A stretch of DNA of 47,474 nt from a virus (IMGVR_UViG_3300024518_004056:1-47474), one strand, 5' to 3'; counted from the stretch's first letter, positions 7,890 through 16,659 are shown. A program made the numbers and translations. The notes: a model not told the origin generated them from the sequence alone.

Positions 7890-10800
7890 TGGGCAAGGCC
7901 TTTGATGACTGGCTGGGTGGATATAAAGAGTCGCCGACCGCAGTGGCTGAGCCCGCAACGTTCGACGACTGGCTCAGACAGAACCCCCAGGTCAAAGAGC
8001 AGGCCCAGGCCAGCATGGGCCTGGGCGAACAGGCCAAGATCATTCTCCCGGAAGCTGTCAAGGCGGGGGCTAGGGCCATCCAGGATATCCCTGCCGCCAT
8101 GAGCGACGCACTCTACATGATCGGGGACTTGTCAACCAAGCCGACTGCGTTTGAGAAGCACATCCGGTCCCAGCCGGGGGCGGCGGACAACCCACAAATC
8201 CAGGCGTATGCCAGGGCACTCCCTGCCCAGCGGAAGGCGATGCGAACGTTCGCCACCAACGTCAGTGATTACTGGAGAACTGCTCAGCGAGAGGGCTGGG
8301 AGAAGAAAGACCCCCGCATCGACAAGCTCAAGTGGTCGGAAGCGCCGATTCTTAAGGGCCTGGTCAGCGGCATTGAGTCGTCCGGCACGTTCTTGACGTC
8401 GGTGGCGGCGTCGGTGGTTACGGGCAATCCCGCCGTGGGGCTTGCCATCCTGAGCGCAGAATCCGCTGGCGGGATGTATAAGGAGCTTATTGCCGAGGGC
8501 GTGGACGAAGACATAGCTGGCCCGATGGCACTGCTGGCGGGCACATTCGAGGGCGTCAGTGAGCATTACCTTGGGTTCGACAAACTGTTTACGGGGACGG
8601 CGAAAACGCTGCTGCGAAAGTTCCTTAAGAGCGGTGCCCGCGAGGGGCTCCAGGAGTTCTTCCAGAACATGGGCGAAAACTACATACGGCACTTCGCCAA
8701 GGAATACGATGAGACCGGCGAGCCGTCCGAAGCCCTGAAGATTTCCTGGGCCGAATTGTTGGAAAACTGGCAGGAGGCGATCTCCGGTGGCCTGGTGATG
8801 GGTGCCGGGGGCGCTGTGTTGACGGGCCGGGCTGGCGTGGGTGAGGTGGAGGCCGAAGGGCTGCCAGAGGCACCGCCGCCACAGATGGGCCAGGCGGAGA
8901 AGGGTACGATACTCAAAGAAATCACCAAGCACTTCCTGACAGAGGAAAACGTGGACCTGGAAAGCGACGTTGCCAAGGGCGTCGTTGAGGGCGTCCAGGT
9001 TGTTGAGCCCCAGGGGGAGGAGCAGATGGCTGCCGACGAGGTGGCCCGCAGGCTGGGTAAGGACACGATATGGTTCATTGACCCGTCCCGCACTCTGGGT
9101 ATGCGAGGGCTTGTCGCTGGAGCCCTGCCCGGCACGATCTTTATGAACGCAGCCCAGGGGGCTGACGCGACCATGTTTGTCATGTCGCATGAGATTGGCC
9201 ACCAGCTACAGTTGGACTCGCCGGAGCTTTACGAGAAGTTTGCCGATATCGTTGAGGGGAACACCACAGGCTTTGAGCGGTTCGTCGAGCTGGACCGCAT
9301 CAAGAAGCTGGACTCCAGGGCCCAGAGAGACGAGTTTGTCGCCGACATGTTCGGCCAGGCTGCCCGCCAACCGGGGTTCTGGGACAAGGTTTTTCAGGCC
9401 GAGCCGACTCTGGGGCAAAAGGTCCTGCAAATCATTCGCAACGTCATCAATCGGCTCAAGCCGTACACGCCGGAGGCGAGAGAGACCGATGCGCTGACGG
9501 CATCGTTTATCACCAACATTTTCGCCATCGAAAAGGCGGCGGCCAAAGCAGCCAAGAAGTACGCCCCGGTCGCCAAGGAGCAGGCCGACGTTCGACTGCT
9601 CAGGCGAGAGGCGAAGATGGCATTGCAGGCGGGCCAGGAGTTGACTACGCCCCAGCAGCAGGCCCTGAAATACACTGACCAGCAGCTACGGGACCTACCG
9701 CGAGAGTTCGCCCGCAAGACATTCAGGCTCAGTGAGGACGAGACGACGAACCGGCAGATGCGAACGCTCGCCAATGCAGTCGAGGGCCCATATAAAGATC
9801 ACGCATGGACATTCCTGTCCAGCTTGCAGTATGAGGAGGGGCTGTCTCCGCGGACCGTGGCGGCTTACCTGACGGCAGTGAGGGATTTCTCCCGGTTCAT
9901 GGGCGACAAGAAGAAAGTCCAGGCCGTCCAGCCGGAGGACCTCCGGGCGTACAAGCAGTCTCTGGGTAAGGCCGGGAGGGCGGCGGCAACCGTCAACCTC
10001 CGAATGGCTGCCCTTAATGAGTTCTTCGGGTTCCTTACACAGACCAACCAGATTGCGGGCAACCCCATGCTGGCGCTGGCTGACGAGCGGGCCAAGGGTG
10101 AAAAGAAGTTGCCCAGGGTGCTGTCGGTGCCGCAGATGCGGAAGTTTGTTAAGACCGCCAGGGAAAAGAGCAGGCCGAGCCTGAAGGCGCGGAATACTGC
10201 CCTGGCTGAGATATTGTGGGCGACCGGCGCCCGGTCCTCTGAGGTTACGGAGATGAAAGTTGGAGACCTGCGGCTGGGCGAGCGGCTGATAACCCTGCAC
10301 GGCAAGGGGGCTAAGGACCGGCTGGTTCCGATAACACCATCCACGGCGACGGCATTGCAGGCCCATATCGAGGGAGCTGGTTTGCAGCGAAACGACTACC
10401 TGTTCCAGACCCGGACTGGCAAGCAGATGTACCGCCAGGACATCCACCGATTTGTCAAAGAGATTGTCCACAAGGCGGGCCTGCCGTCGTGGGTTAGCAC
10501 GCACTCGCTCAGGCACACATTTGCCACCCACCTGATGGAGGGCGGCGTGGACATTCGTTTCATCCAGGAAATGATGGGGCATTCCACCCCGGAAATAACG
10601 GCACTTTACGCACACGTAACGATCAAGCGGAAGAAAGCGGTGTTCAAAAAATACCACCCGTCAGAGGTGGGCATCCTGAAGCCGACGAAGGCGCCGGTGT
10701 CGGCAGAGGGCCTGCGATTCGCCGAGGGCAAGCCGCCCGCGAAACGTAAGTACGTTACCACTAAGGAGGGCAAGCTGGTCCGGGCGCCGAGCATGGAGCA

Positions 10801-13747
10801 GTTAAAAAAAGCCCCCGCCAGAGGCAAGAAACGTACTATTGCCCGGACGACCGGCATGGAAGTGCCTGGTAAGGCAGTGAGTGAGGAGAAGGCGCTGAGG
10901 GGCCGGATGCAGGCCCAGGAAACGGCGGCCAAGATGGGCGTCAAGGCCGGGCTGGCGATGGGCAAGGCCAAGGCCCAGGCACTCAAGGATAAATATAAAA
11001 CGCTGGCCGAGTGGCGAAAGGCGTTCCGTAAGTACGTCAAGAAGTCCCTGCCGGGTAGCGCCCAGGGGACCATGCTCACTGCCCTGGAGGGTATCAAGGG
11101 CGAAAAGAGCTATGCGAAAGCCCTTGAGCGGCTGCTGGCCAAGATCGAGCAGGTTCAGCGGACAGAGGCGCTTAGCCGTGCCAAGAAGCACATCAAGAAG
11201 ATTCAGAAGAAGTGGGGCCGCAAGGGCACGTTCGGCGGCTACAAGCTGCTGCCGGAGTACGAACGGATACTCACCCGGTCGCTGGAGAGGTTCACTACGA
11301 AGCGGGAAATGACCGAAGGCGAACGGGCCGACCTTGAGGAGTTGCTTGTGTGGGCTACTGAGGAGCAGGCCAAGCTGGAGGCGACCGGCGAGATGGACTC
11401 GCCCCTGCACCAGCACAATGTTATACCGACCATACAATCTCTAAAGACCCGCTTGGGGGCCATAAGCATAGCCAAGTGGCCCGCTGAGGACATCGACGCA
11501 TACACCGACTCCCTGCTGGCGGTGGTGTACCAGCACCTGTATGAGCGGACCGCATTCAACCGGGTTATGCGGGAGCGGCTGGAGTTCGATATCGCCCAGG
11601 GCGTGTCTGATGTTGGCGACGCCGCGGGCAGGCCAGTAGAGTCCCTCCGGGACGTGGGCGCCGAAACAGTGCGGGTCTGGACCAAGGTTAAAGATGAGGC
11701 CAGGGCCTTCTTGGGCAGACGGAACTTCAATATCTCCACCCTGGCCAAGATAATGAGCGGCATGAAGGGCCAGGGCCCCGTGTGGCGGCGCCTGGCCGGC
11801 AATATCGAGCAGGGGCTGGGCAAGGCCCTTGGACACAAGCAGGCGGTCCAGGACCTTATCTGGCGCCGCCTGGCGGACAAGGGCGTTGCCGCCAGGGACA
11901 TCATGTCGATGAGCAAAGTGCTCAAACGCGGTAGTTGGCAGGGGCCCAAGTGGCTAAAGAAGCTGGCTGAGTCGGACTGGGACGCGGAAGGCAAGAATTT
12001 CGTCTCGGTTCCAACACAGTATATCAAGGTCGCCCTGGACAGCGGCAAGAGCCTCAAGTTGTCGGTCGGCGAGGCCATTGATATCTTCATGCACACCCGT
12101 AACCCGGACAACTACAAGGCCCTGCTTGGGCCAAATGGTATATCTTTCTACGGCAAGCCGGTCCAGGAGGGGCAATCGCTCACTGATGCTGACGTGGATG
12201 CGATCACTGACGCCATGTTTGAGGCGGCTCCCAAGGCCCGTGCCGTTATCGAGGTTATGGAGGAGGCCGTGGCGTTCCAACAGGACGCCATCAACGTCCT
12301 TTCCCGTCGGATATTAGGGTATGACCTGGCGACGCTGCCGGGATACTGGCATATCAGGCGGCTACTGCCGAAAAAACCACGAGGAAAACAAGCGGCGTAC
12401 GCCTATGAGACCATTGAGGGACGCAGCCACCTGAAAGAGAGGGTGGGTGGGAGCGACCCGATTGTTATTGGCGACGCATTCAACAACCTGATCGAGACCG
12501 TGGCCGTTGGCGCCGACTACGTGGGGCTGGCAGAGCCATTGCGGAATGCCAAGACCATGATCGGGAACAAAGAGTTCCGGGCGGCGGCCGAGAAGAACGG
12601 CTTTGGCAAGTACCTCGATGACATAAGCTGGCAGATCGGGCAGATCGAGAGCCCGAAAGCTGACCGGATATGGTTTGACCGCTGGCTGGCGGCGTGGACC
12701 CGTAATGTAACCAGGGCGATCTTCGGGCATAACCTTAGAATCGCTGCCCAGCAGGAGATATCGGTATTCCTGGCGTTCGCTCACCTGCCGTTTAGGTATG
12801 CCAAGGCACTGCGGGCGGCCGTAACTGCCGACGTGGTGGCACGCATTGAACTCTGGAGCCCATATATCCGCGACCGTTTCGCAGGGCATATATCCAGGGA
12901 GGTTGGAGATATCGCCGAGACTGGCGGACCGCTCCGCTTCTGGACGGGGAAGGACCAGTACGCCAACCACGGAACGTTCCTGATTCGACACTTCGACAAG
13001 CGGGCTATCGTTAATGTGTGGAGGATGGTCGAGGCAGAGGTCGCTGACAAGGCGACATACAGCCACTTAACGAGGGAGGAGATGTACAATAATGGCGCGT
13101 ACCGGGCGGACGTGGTTGCCCGTGCCGAACAGATAATGCGGGACACGCAGCCGACCTGGCACAAGATTGACCGCTCGATTATTGGCTCCCATCCCAGCTC
13201 CGGCGCCAAAATACTGACGATGTTTCACTCCCAGCGAGAGAAGATGGTGCAGATGGCCGGCCAGGCCATCGCAGAGTACAAGAATAGCCCCAAGGACCGG
13301 GCTGCCAAGTGGAAGATGGCGCGGACCTACGGAATGGTGGGGCTGAACCTGGCGCTGGTTAACGCGTGGAAGGTGGCGTTTGCCACGTTAATCATGGGTC
13401 GCAAAGACGAGCCGGAGGAGTGGGCCACAAATGTTCTGGCGGACATTCCGGGCATGTTCTATGTCCTGGGGCCGCCGGTGCGGGAGTCCGTGAAAGCCGC
13501 CAGCCGGTCATACCGCCACAAGCGGGTGTACCAGTTGGGCTCAGTGTCGCTGCCGCCCCTGAAAATACTGGAATCCGGTCGGGATGCGGGGTATGCCTGG
13601 AACAAGGTTGCATTTGAATTGCTGGAGGGCCATAATGTAGAGAAGGAACTGGGCCGCGCCCTTGATAAAACCTGGGACTTTAGTCAGTACGCCCTGGGGC
13701 TGCCGTTCAAATCCGTGACGGATATAGCGAAGAAATGGAGCGAGTAG
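7889..13747 (+). CDS. Giant virion (polyvalent-like) protein with metallopeptidase motif and embedded tyrosine recombinase
   Basis: Encodes 1952 residues in one unbroken frame. In order: two short FDDWL motifs (residues 5-9 and 25-29); a hydrophobic Gly/Ala-rich region (about 150-240); a zinc-peptidase signature HEIGH (434-438) with a candidate third ligand E482 in DEFVAD; a complete tyrosine recombinase (about 630-920) with a SAM-like core-binding part and catalytic Arg782 (ATGAR), the Lys hairpin GKGAKDR, His872 and Arg875 (HSLRH), His898 (GH) and Tyr907 (LYAHV), at canonical spacing; then about 1000 residues of basic, mostly helical sequence. Giant multi-domain proteins of this kind (polyvalent proteins) are known to be packaged and injected. 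The fusion would let recombinase and peptidase enter the cell with the DNA; that is inference. A stand-alone integrase gene was not seen. Confidence 0.85.
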   Translation: MGKAFDDWLGGYKESPTAVAEPATFDDWLRQNPQVKEQAQASMGLGEQAKIILPEAVKAGARAIQDIPAAMSDALYMIGDLSTKPTAFEKHIRSQPGAADNPQIQAYARALPAQRKAMRTFATNVSDYWRTAQREGWEKKDPRIDKLKWSEAPILKGLVSGIESSGTFLTSVAASVVTGNPAVGLAILSAESAGGMYKELIAEGVDEDIAGPMALLAGTFEGVSEHYLGFDKLFTGTAKTLLRKFLKSGAREGLQEFFQNMGENYIRHFAKEYDETGEPSEALKISWAELLENWQEAISGGLVMGAGGAVLTGRAGVGEVEAEGLPEAPPPQMGQAEKGTILKEITKHFLTEENVDLESDVAKGVVEGVQVVEPQGEEQMAADEVARRLGKDTIWFIDPSRTLGMRGLVAGALPGTIFMNAAQGADATMFVMSHEIGHQLQLDSPELYEKFADIVEGNTTGFERFVELDRIKKLDSRAQRDEFVADMFGQAARQPGFWDKVFQAEPTLGQKVLQIIRNVINRLKPYTPEARETDALTASFITNIFAIEKAAAKAAKKYAPVAKEQADVRLLRREAKMALQAGQELTTPQQQALKYTDQQLRDLPREFARKTFRLSEDETTNRQMRTLANAVEGPYKDHAWTFLSSLQYEEGLSPRTVAAYLTAVRDFSRFMGDKKKVQAVQPEDLRAYKQSLGKAGRAAATVNLRMAALNEFFGFLTQTNQIAGNPMLALADERAKGEKKLPRVLSVPQMRKFVKTAREKSRPSLKARNTALAEILWATGARSSEVTEMKVGDLRLGERLITLHGKGAKDRLVPITPSTATALQAHIEGAGLQRNDYLFQTRTGKQMYRQDIHRFVKEIVHKAGLPSWVSTHSLRHTFATHLMEGGVDIRFIQEMMGHSTPEITALYAHVTIKRKKAVFKKYHPSEVGILKPTKAPVSAEGLRFAEGKPPAKRKYVTTKEGKLVRAPSMEQLKKAPARGKKRTIARTTGMEVPGKAVSEEKALRGRMQAQETAAKMGVKAGLAMGKAKAQALKDKYKTLAEWRKAFRKYVKKSLPGSAQGTMLTALEGIKGEKSYAKALERLLAKIEQVQRTEALSRAKKHIKKIQKKWGRKGTFGGYKLLPEYERILTRSLERFTTKREMTEGERADLEELLVWATEEQAKLEATGEMDSPLHQHNVIPTIQSLKTRLGAISIAKWPAEDIDAYTDSLLAVVYQHLYERTAFNRVMRERLEFDIAQGVSDVGDAAGRPVESLRDVGAETVRVWTKVKDEARAFLGRRNFNISTLAKIMSGMKGQGPVWRRLAGNIEQGLGKALGHKQAVQDLIWRRLADKGVAARDIMSMSKVLKRGSWQGPKWLKKLAESDWDAEGKNFVSVPTQYIKVALDSGKSLKLSVGEAIDIFMHTRNPDNYKALLGPNGISFYGKPVQEGQSLTDADVDAITDAMFEAAPKARAVIEVMEEAVAFQQDAINVLSRRILGYDLATLPGYWHIRRLLPKKPRGKQAAYAYETIEGRSHLKERVGGSDPIVIGDAFNNLIETVAVGADYVGLAEPLRNAKTMIGNKEFRAAAEKNGFGKYLDDISWQIGQIESPKADRIWFDRWLAAWTRNVTRAIFGHNLRIAAQQEISVFLAFAHLPFRYAKALRAAVTADVVARIELWSPYIRDRFAGHISREVGDIAETGGPLRFWTGKDQYANHGTFLIRHFDKRAIVNVWRMVEAEVADKATYSHLTREEMYNNGAYRADVVARAEQIMRDTQPTWHKIDRSIIGSHPSSGAKILTMFHSQREKMVQMAGQAIAEYKNSPKDRAAKWKMARTYGMVGLNLALVNAWKVAFATLIMGRKDEPEEWATNVLADIPGMFYVLGPPVRESVKAASRSYRHKRVYQLGSVSLPPLKILESGRDAGYAWNKVAFELLEGHNVEKELGRALDKTWDFSQYALGLPFKSVTDIAKKWSE

Positions 13748-13748
13748 C

Positions 13749-13943
13749 ATGGCGAAGAAAATAAATGGGTATACGGCCTGGGTAGTGGTTGGGCTGACAG
13801 TGCTGGCGATGTACACGACGACGGTGGTGTGGGGCATCCGGTTAGAGGGCAAAACCAACATCAACGAGGAGAAGATCAAGCACGTTGATAAGCATATCGG
13901 AGAGATCAATGAGAAGATGGATATTATTTTGGAGAAGTTATGA
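13749..13943 (+). CDS. Small membrane protein, holin- or spanin-like
   Basis: Encodes 64 residues: a short basic N-terminus, one transmembrane helix (about residues 9-29, TAWVVVGLTVLAMYTTTVVWG) and a charged coiled coil (KIKHVDKHIGEINEKMDIIL). One-pass proteins like this act as pinholin-type holins or inner-membrane spanins. It is followed, with a four-base ATGA overlap, by a lipoprotein gene, which makes a lysis pair plausible. No endolysin is next to it, so the role is only a suggestion. Confidence 0.55.
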   Translation: MAKKINGYTAWVVVGLTVLAMYTTTVVWGIRLEGKTNINEEKIKHVDKHIGEINEKMDIILEKL

Positions 13944-14383
13944 AAAAGCGACTCGTGAGTATGGCCGTCGTGTGCTGGTTGTCGTTAGGCGTATGCGGAT
14001 GTGTCCAGGAGCTGAATCCCGTAACCGGCGAGCAGGAGACACTGGTGAAGCCGGGCGTGGTGGCCAAGATCGACGCGGTCGCCGAGGCAGCACCCGGACT
14101 GGCGGCGATTCTGGCGATATTCTTCCCGGCACTGCTGCCAGCGGGAACGCTCGTCGCCGGGGCAGCCGGTGCGTGGGCCAAGATGCGACCGAAAATTAAA
14201 ACCGCCCGCAAGGAAGCAGAGATTTACCACACGGCAACAGAGTCGCTCGTTGAGGCAGTCGAGCAGTTCAAGGCCGATAATCCTGACCAGTGGGCCAAAC
14301 TCAAAGCCAAGCTGGGCGACAATGTGGGCGCCAATACCGAGGCGGTGATTAGGGCGATTCGGGGCCTCCCCACGAAGGACTGA
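13940..14383 (+). CDS. Small lipoprotein, possible lysis partner
   Basis: Encodes 147 residues with an N-terminal signal sequence ending in a lipobox-like VCGC, so Cys21 is the probable lipidated residue. A second hydrophobic stretch (about residues 48-78, rich in Ala, Leu and Gly) could span a membrane. The remainder is a soluble helical domain. The start overlaps the upstream membrane-protein stop (ATGA). It is the last rightward gene here; its 3' end overlaps the convergent rusA-like gene by 35 bases. Outer spanin or holin accessory are candidate roles. Confidence 0.55.
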   Translation: MKKRLVSMAVVCWLSLGVCGCVQELNPVTGEQETLVKPGVVAKIDAVAEAAPGLAAILAIFFPALLPAGTLVAGAAGAWAKMRPKIKTARKEAEIYHTATESLVEAVEQFKADNPDQWAKLKAKLGDNVGANTEAVIRAIRGLPTKD

Positions 14384-14714
14384 GGCTGACCCAGGTTCGC
14401 GGATTGTAGCTCTCACATATACCTACGGTGGCCCGCCTAACCTGCTTGTCGTTGGCGTAGTAGGGCCCGGCAAGGGCGTCCATGACGAACTTGAGGTAGT
14501 TGTCGATATCGCCGCGAATTTTGGCGCCGAAACACAACACCACAATGGCCAACTCCCCCTCCATCGGCTCATCCGGCCTGGATTGGGCCATTGCCTGGGC
14601 CAGGAAGGACTCCTTGTCCTTGGCGGACGGGTCATATTTACCCCTGCCGCCCTTGCGGTCGCGGTGTCGCTTCTGGACGCGGGGCTCGCCTGGGATGGTG
14701 AAAGTGTACGTCAT
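14349..14714 (-). CDS. rusA: RusA-like Holliday junction resolvase
   Basis: Encodes 121 residues from the ATG at 14714, chosen over an upstream ATG because AAAGG lies at good spacing and the protein then begins MTYTFTIPGEP, as RusA proteins do. The RusA hallmark is clear: GDIDNYLKFVMDALAG followed by YYANDKQV, carrying the metal-binding aspartates of this endonuclease. RusA cuts four-way DNA junctions made during phage recombination and replication, before packaging. It is the last gene of the leftward early operon. Confidence 0.9.
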   Translation of the reverse strand: MTYTFTIPGEPRVQKRHRDRKGGRGKYDPSAKDKESFLAQAMAQSRPDEPMEGELAIVVLCFGAKIRGDIDNYLKFVMDALAGPYYANDKQVRRATVGICESYNPRTWVSLSPSWGGPESP

Positions 14715-14971
14715 TGTTCGACCTTTATTGAGGTTGTGTATACGTACCACTCGCCTTTGCCGGTTACTCTATATTTCACGCCCCGGTGCTTTTCAACCAG
14801 CCCAGCCTCGACCAACCGCTGTATGTGCTGGTGGACCGCCTGCCTGGAACAATCCAGGATGCCAGCGAGCCTTACCAGTGTGGGCGAAATCCCATAGTTA
14901 GCCCTGTAGTCGCGCAGCTCTTTCAGTACAGCGTACCGGCCCGGCCTCATGCGATAACGTATATCCTTCAT
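14711..14971 (-). CDS. Winged-helix DNA-binding regulator (LexA N-domain-like)
   Basis: Encodes 86 residues. The whole protein is one winged helix-turn-helix of the LexA or MarR sort: RYAVLKELRDYRANYGISPTL, then VRLAGILDCSRQAVHQHIQRL and a wing VEAGLVEKHRGVKYRVT. It lacks any LexA protease domain. The start (GGAG upstream) overlaps the stop of the HNH gene as ATGA, and the stop overlaps rusA by four bases. It is a candidate for the protein that reads the shared 13-base site at 22524 and 28784, but this is untested. Confidence 0.75.
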   Translation of the reverse strand: MKDIRYRMRPGRYAVLKELRDYRANYGISPTLVRLAGILDCSRQAVHQHIQRLVEAGLVEKHRGVKYRVTGKGEWYVYTTSIKVEQ

Positions 14972-15351
14972 CTAATGCTCCAGTGATGCTGCTGGTGGTG
15001 CGAGGCACACATCCACGTTACATCTAACGGCTTGTCGTAATCTTCATGGTGTGCCTCAGCCCGGTTGGTGCACCGCGGATGGCCGCATGGGCCGATAGCC
15101 AACTCGCCTGCCCGTATTGCACGCCACATTATACGGTGGCAGCGTACCTTGCCAGGGTTCTTTCTGCGATATTCCGCACTATACTGCCTGATCCGCTCCT
15201 TGTTGGACAGATAATACAACCGCTTGGCCGCTCGTATTTTCTTCGCATTGAGTATCCGGTACTGGCGGACGGTCGCCAAACATGCCTCGCGGTTGCGACG
15301 GTATCGCTCACGGGCCTTGGCGCGGCCAACTTGTGGGTCTGCGTAGGGCAT
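14968..15351 (-). CDS. HNH-like endonuclease or zinc-binding protein
   Basis: Encodes 127 residues. The first 75 are a very basic helical stretch (KARERYRRNREACLAT...). The C-terminus holds CGHPRCTNRAEAHHEDYDKPLDVTW followed by MCASHHQQHH, the pattern of the compact phage HNH family in which AHHxDY carries the catalytic His and the paired Cys/His residues bind zinc. Such proteins nick DNA and may be homing or packaging helpers. It sits in the leftward operon seven bases after the replication gene. Confidence 0.7.
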   Translation of the reverse strand: MPYADPQVGRAKARERYRRNREACLATVRQYRILNAKKIRAAKRLYYLSNKERIRQYSAEYRRKNPGKVRCHRIMWRAIRAGELAIGPCGHPRCTNRAEAHHEDYDKPLDVTWMCASHHQQHHWSIR

Positions 15352-15358
15352 AGAATCG

Positions 15359-15922
15359 TCACACTTCCCCTGATTTAAGTTTCTTGATTTGCTCGTAAAG
15401 CTCTTTATTGATGCCCAACGGGCCCCTTTTCCTCCGGGGCTGGGTCCGGTCCACTTTATCGGCAGAGGCCGCCGTTCGTTCGGCCATCAGTACTCGCTCG
15501 TCCACGTCCGCTCGTACAATCCATTCGGTGCCGTCGTTTACTGACAGTTTCTGGCACATATCCTCGGCGGCAAGGATATATCGCTCGTTAGGGATATCCT
15601 CCAGGTGCGACCGACTCAAAATTACCGGCATATACCGCCCCGCAGTCGGGCCCTTAACGCACTGGACAAATACCGTCGGCTCAAATGGAGGCGGGGGCTT
15701 GACCGTGCCCCCAACCTCACTCTGAACCGCTCGTTGACTTTTCGCATCCCTACGCTTCCATGTCCTGACAGCGGCCTGCCACGACACAATCGGTTTACGA
15801 TTCCGGCCAGTCCCATACATCCATCCGATCATGTCATAGTGGTCAATGAACTGCTCGGCGTCGATCTCGTAGTCGATGCTGTCGGCGTACTCTTTAACTT
15901 GATGTGCTGTTGGCTTAATCAT
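15359..15922 (-). CDS. Replication protein with O/DnaD-like C-terminal motif
   Basis: Encodes 187 residues. The N-terminal 55 residues read HQVKEYADSIDYEIDAEQFI, then YDMIGWMYG...KPIVSWQAAVRTW, the pattern found at the end of phage O-like and DnaD/DnaT-like helicase-loading proteins (eFidyY...gW...W..AvrtW). Here it is at the N-terminus, followed by a 130-residue region I do not recognise with a basic patch (PRRKRGPLG). There is no ribosome site: the ATG lies six bases after the 3' end of the tRNA-Glu gene. A role in loading the host helicase is inferred. Confidence 0.6.
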   Translation of the reverse strand: MIKPTAHQVKEYADSIDYEIDAEQFIDHYDMIGWMYGTGRNRKPIVSWQAAVRTWKRRDAKSQRAVQSEVGGTVKPPPPFEPTVFVQCVKGPTAGRYMPVILSRSHLEDIPNERYILAAEDMCQKLSVNDGTEWIVRADVDERVLMAERTAASADKVDRTQPRRKRGPLGINKELYEQIKKLKSGEV

Positions 15923-15928
15923 CGTTAT

Positions 15929-15999
15929 TAGCCCAACCCGGAATCGAACCGAGATTGACGGGCTGAAAACCCGCTATCCTGCCATTAGATGACTGGGCC
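15929..15999 (-). tRNA. tRNA-Glu (anticodon TTC)
   Basis: Reading leftward, the sequence folds as a full cloverleaf: acceptor GGCCCAG with TTGGGCT (two G-T pairs), D arm ATCT/GGAT with AATGGCA loop, anticodon stem GCGGG/CCCGT around loop TTTTCAG (anticodon TTC), T arm CTCGG/CCGGG with TTCGATT, discriminator A. No CCA is encoded. The 3' end is six bases from the start of the next gene. A possible TATAAT box is present on the same strand at 16060-16065. Confidence 0.88.
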
Positions 16000-16118
16000 T
16001 AAAAGGTGGCTGGTAAGTGCGTGGTCAGTCGGGCTTCTCTTAGTCGGCAATCGGGTGTAATTATAGTCGGTTCATCGGATATACACTGTGAATTGTTCTG
16101 CTATTCGGAGTTAAGGGG

Positions 16119-16134
16119 GCGGGATTCCTCCCGC
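16119..16134. repeat. Perfect 6-bp hairpin between the two tRNA genes
   Basis: GCGGGA and TCCCGC enclose a TTCC loop. No T-run follows on either strand, so it is not a standard terminator. It could be a processing signal for the tRNA transcript. The rest of the spacer 16000-16152 shows no gene. Confidence 0.5.
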
Positions 16135-16152
16135 ATGGGGCGGCATATAGCC

Positions 16153-16224
16153 GCAACGATATAGGGATCGAACCTATAATCTCAAGTTTAGAAACTTGTG
16201 CTGTACCAATTCAGCTAATCGTAG
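16153..16224 (-). tRNA. tRNA with abnormal anticodon loop (identity unclear)
   Basis: Read leftward: acceptor CTACGAT with ATCGTTG (one T-T mismatch at position 2), D arm GCTG/CAGC with a GG-bearing loop, T arm ATAGG/CCTAT with loop TTCGATC, variable loop AGATT, discriminator C, no CCA. The anticodon arm is one base too short for the normal 5+7+5 layout: CAAGT/ACTTG leaves a six-base loop TTCTAA, or CAAG/CTTG leaves an eight-base loop TTTCTAAA. Possible readings are TCT (Arg), CTA (amber) or a four-base UCUA. The rest of the fold is sound. Confidence 0.75.
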
Positions 16225-16317
16225 TATGCAATCGACATTCCGAAACGTCTCCTGATTAAGGGCTCAGGGCAGGCCCATTGCACTTCCACCAGCCATAATG
16301 TCAAAGAGCGGTTAAAA

Positions 16318-16659
16318 TTAACTAAGCTCGTCCTTGTCCTTCGGGTCCTCAATCGGGGGCACGTAGTCGGCGTTTATGTCGCAGTCGCCAATTACGCCCT
16401 CCACCTCTGTCGTCCAGTTTGCCTGCTGGATAGTGGCGTCGACAAGCCTTAGCCGCTTGGCGTAATAGTCAAACTCTGCCGTTACCTGCCCAAGGGTCAT
16501 CTTGGGAACGTGGAGTGTTGCCTCGTCGACACCTTCGGCGGCGTTCACCCTCCGCACGATGGTCTTAAAGAGCATGTTCTTATTCTCCATGATGGGCTGG
16601 ATTCTGTCAAGCCGCTGCTGCAGCTCTTTCCGCCTGAGTAGTGCTTCTGCTAACTTCAT
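16318..16659 (-). CDS. Coiled-coil protein, DIP1984/septicolysin-like N-terminus
   Basis: Encodes 113 residues behind GGAG. It opens MKLAEALLRRKELQQRLDRI and later has LVDATIQQANWTTEVE, both resembling the DIP1984 (septicolysin) family of helical proteins of unknown function (which begin MKLAEAL..R..LQ..). It is shorter than typical members and has an acidic tail. The function is unknown. It precedes the tRNA genes on the same strand. Confidence 0.6.
   Translation of the reverse strand: MKLAEALLRRKELQQRLDRIQPIMENKNMLFKTIVRRVNAAEGVDEATLHVPKMTLGQVTAEFDYYAKRLRLVDATIQQANWTTEVEGVIGDCDINADYVPPIEDPKDKDELS

Noticed and set aside
15046-15378. A 110-residue rightward frame opposite the HNH gene
   Set aside because: It is antisense to a gene with a clear family motif, has no ribosome site and no known fold.
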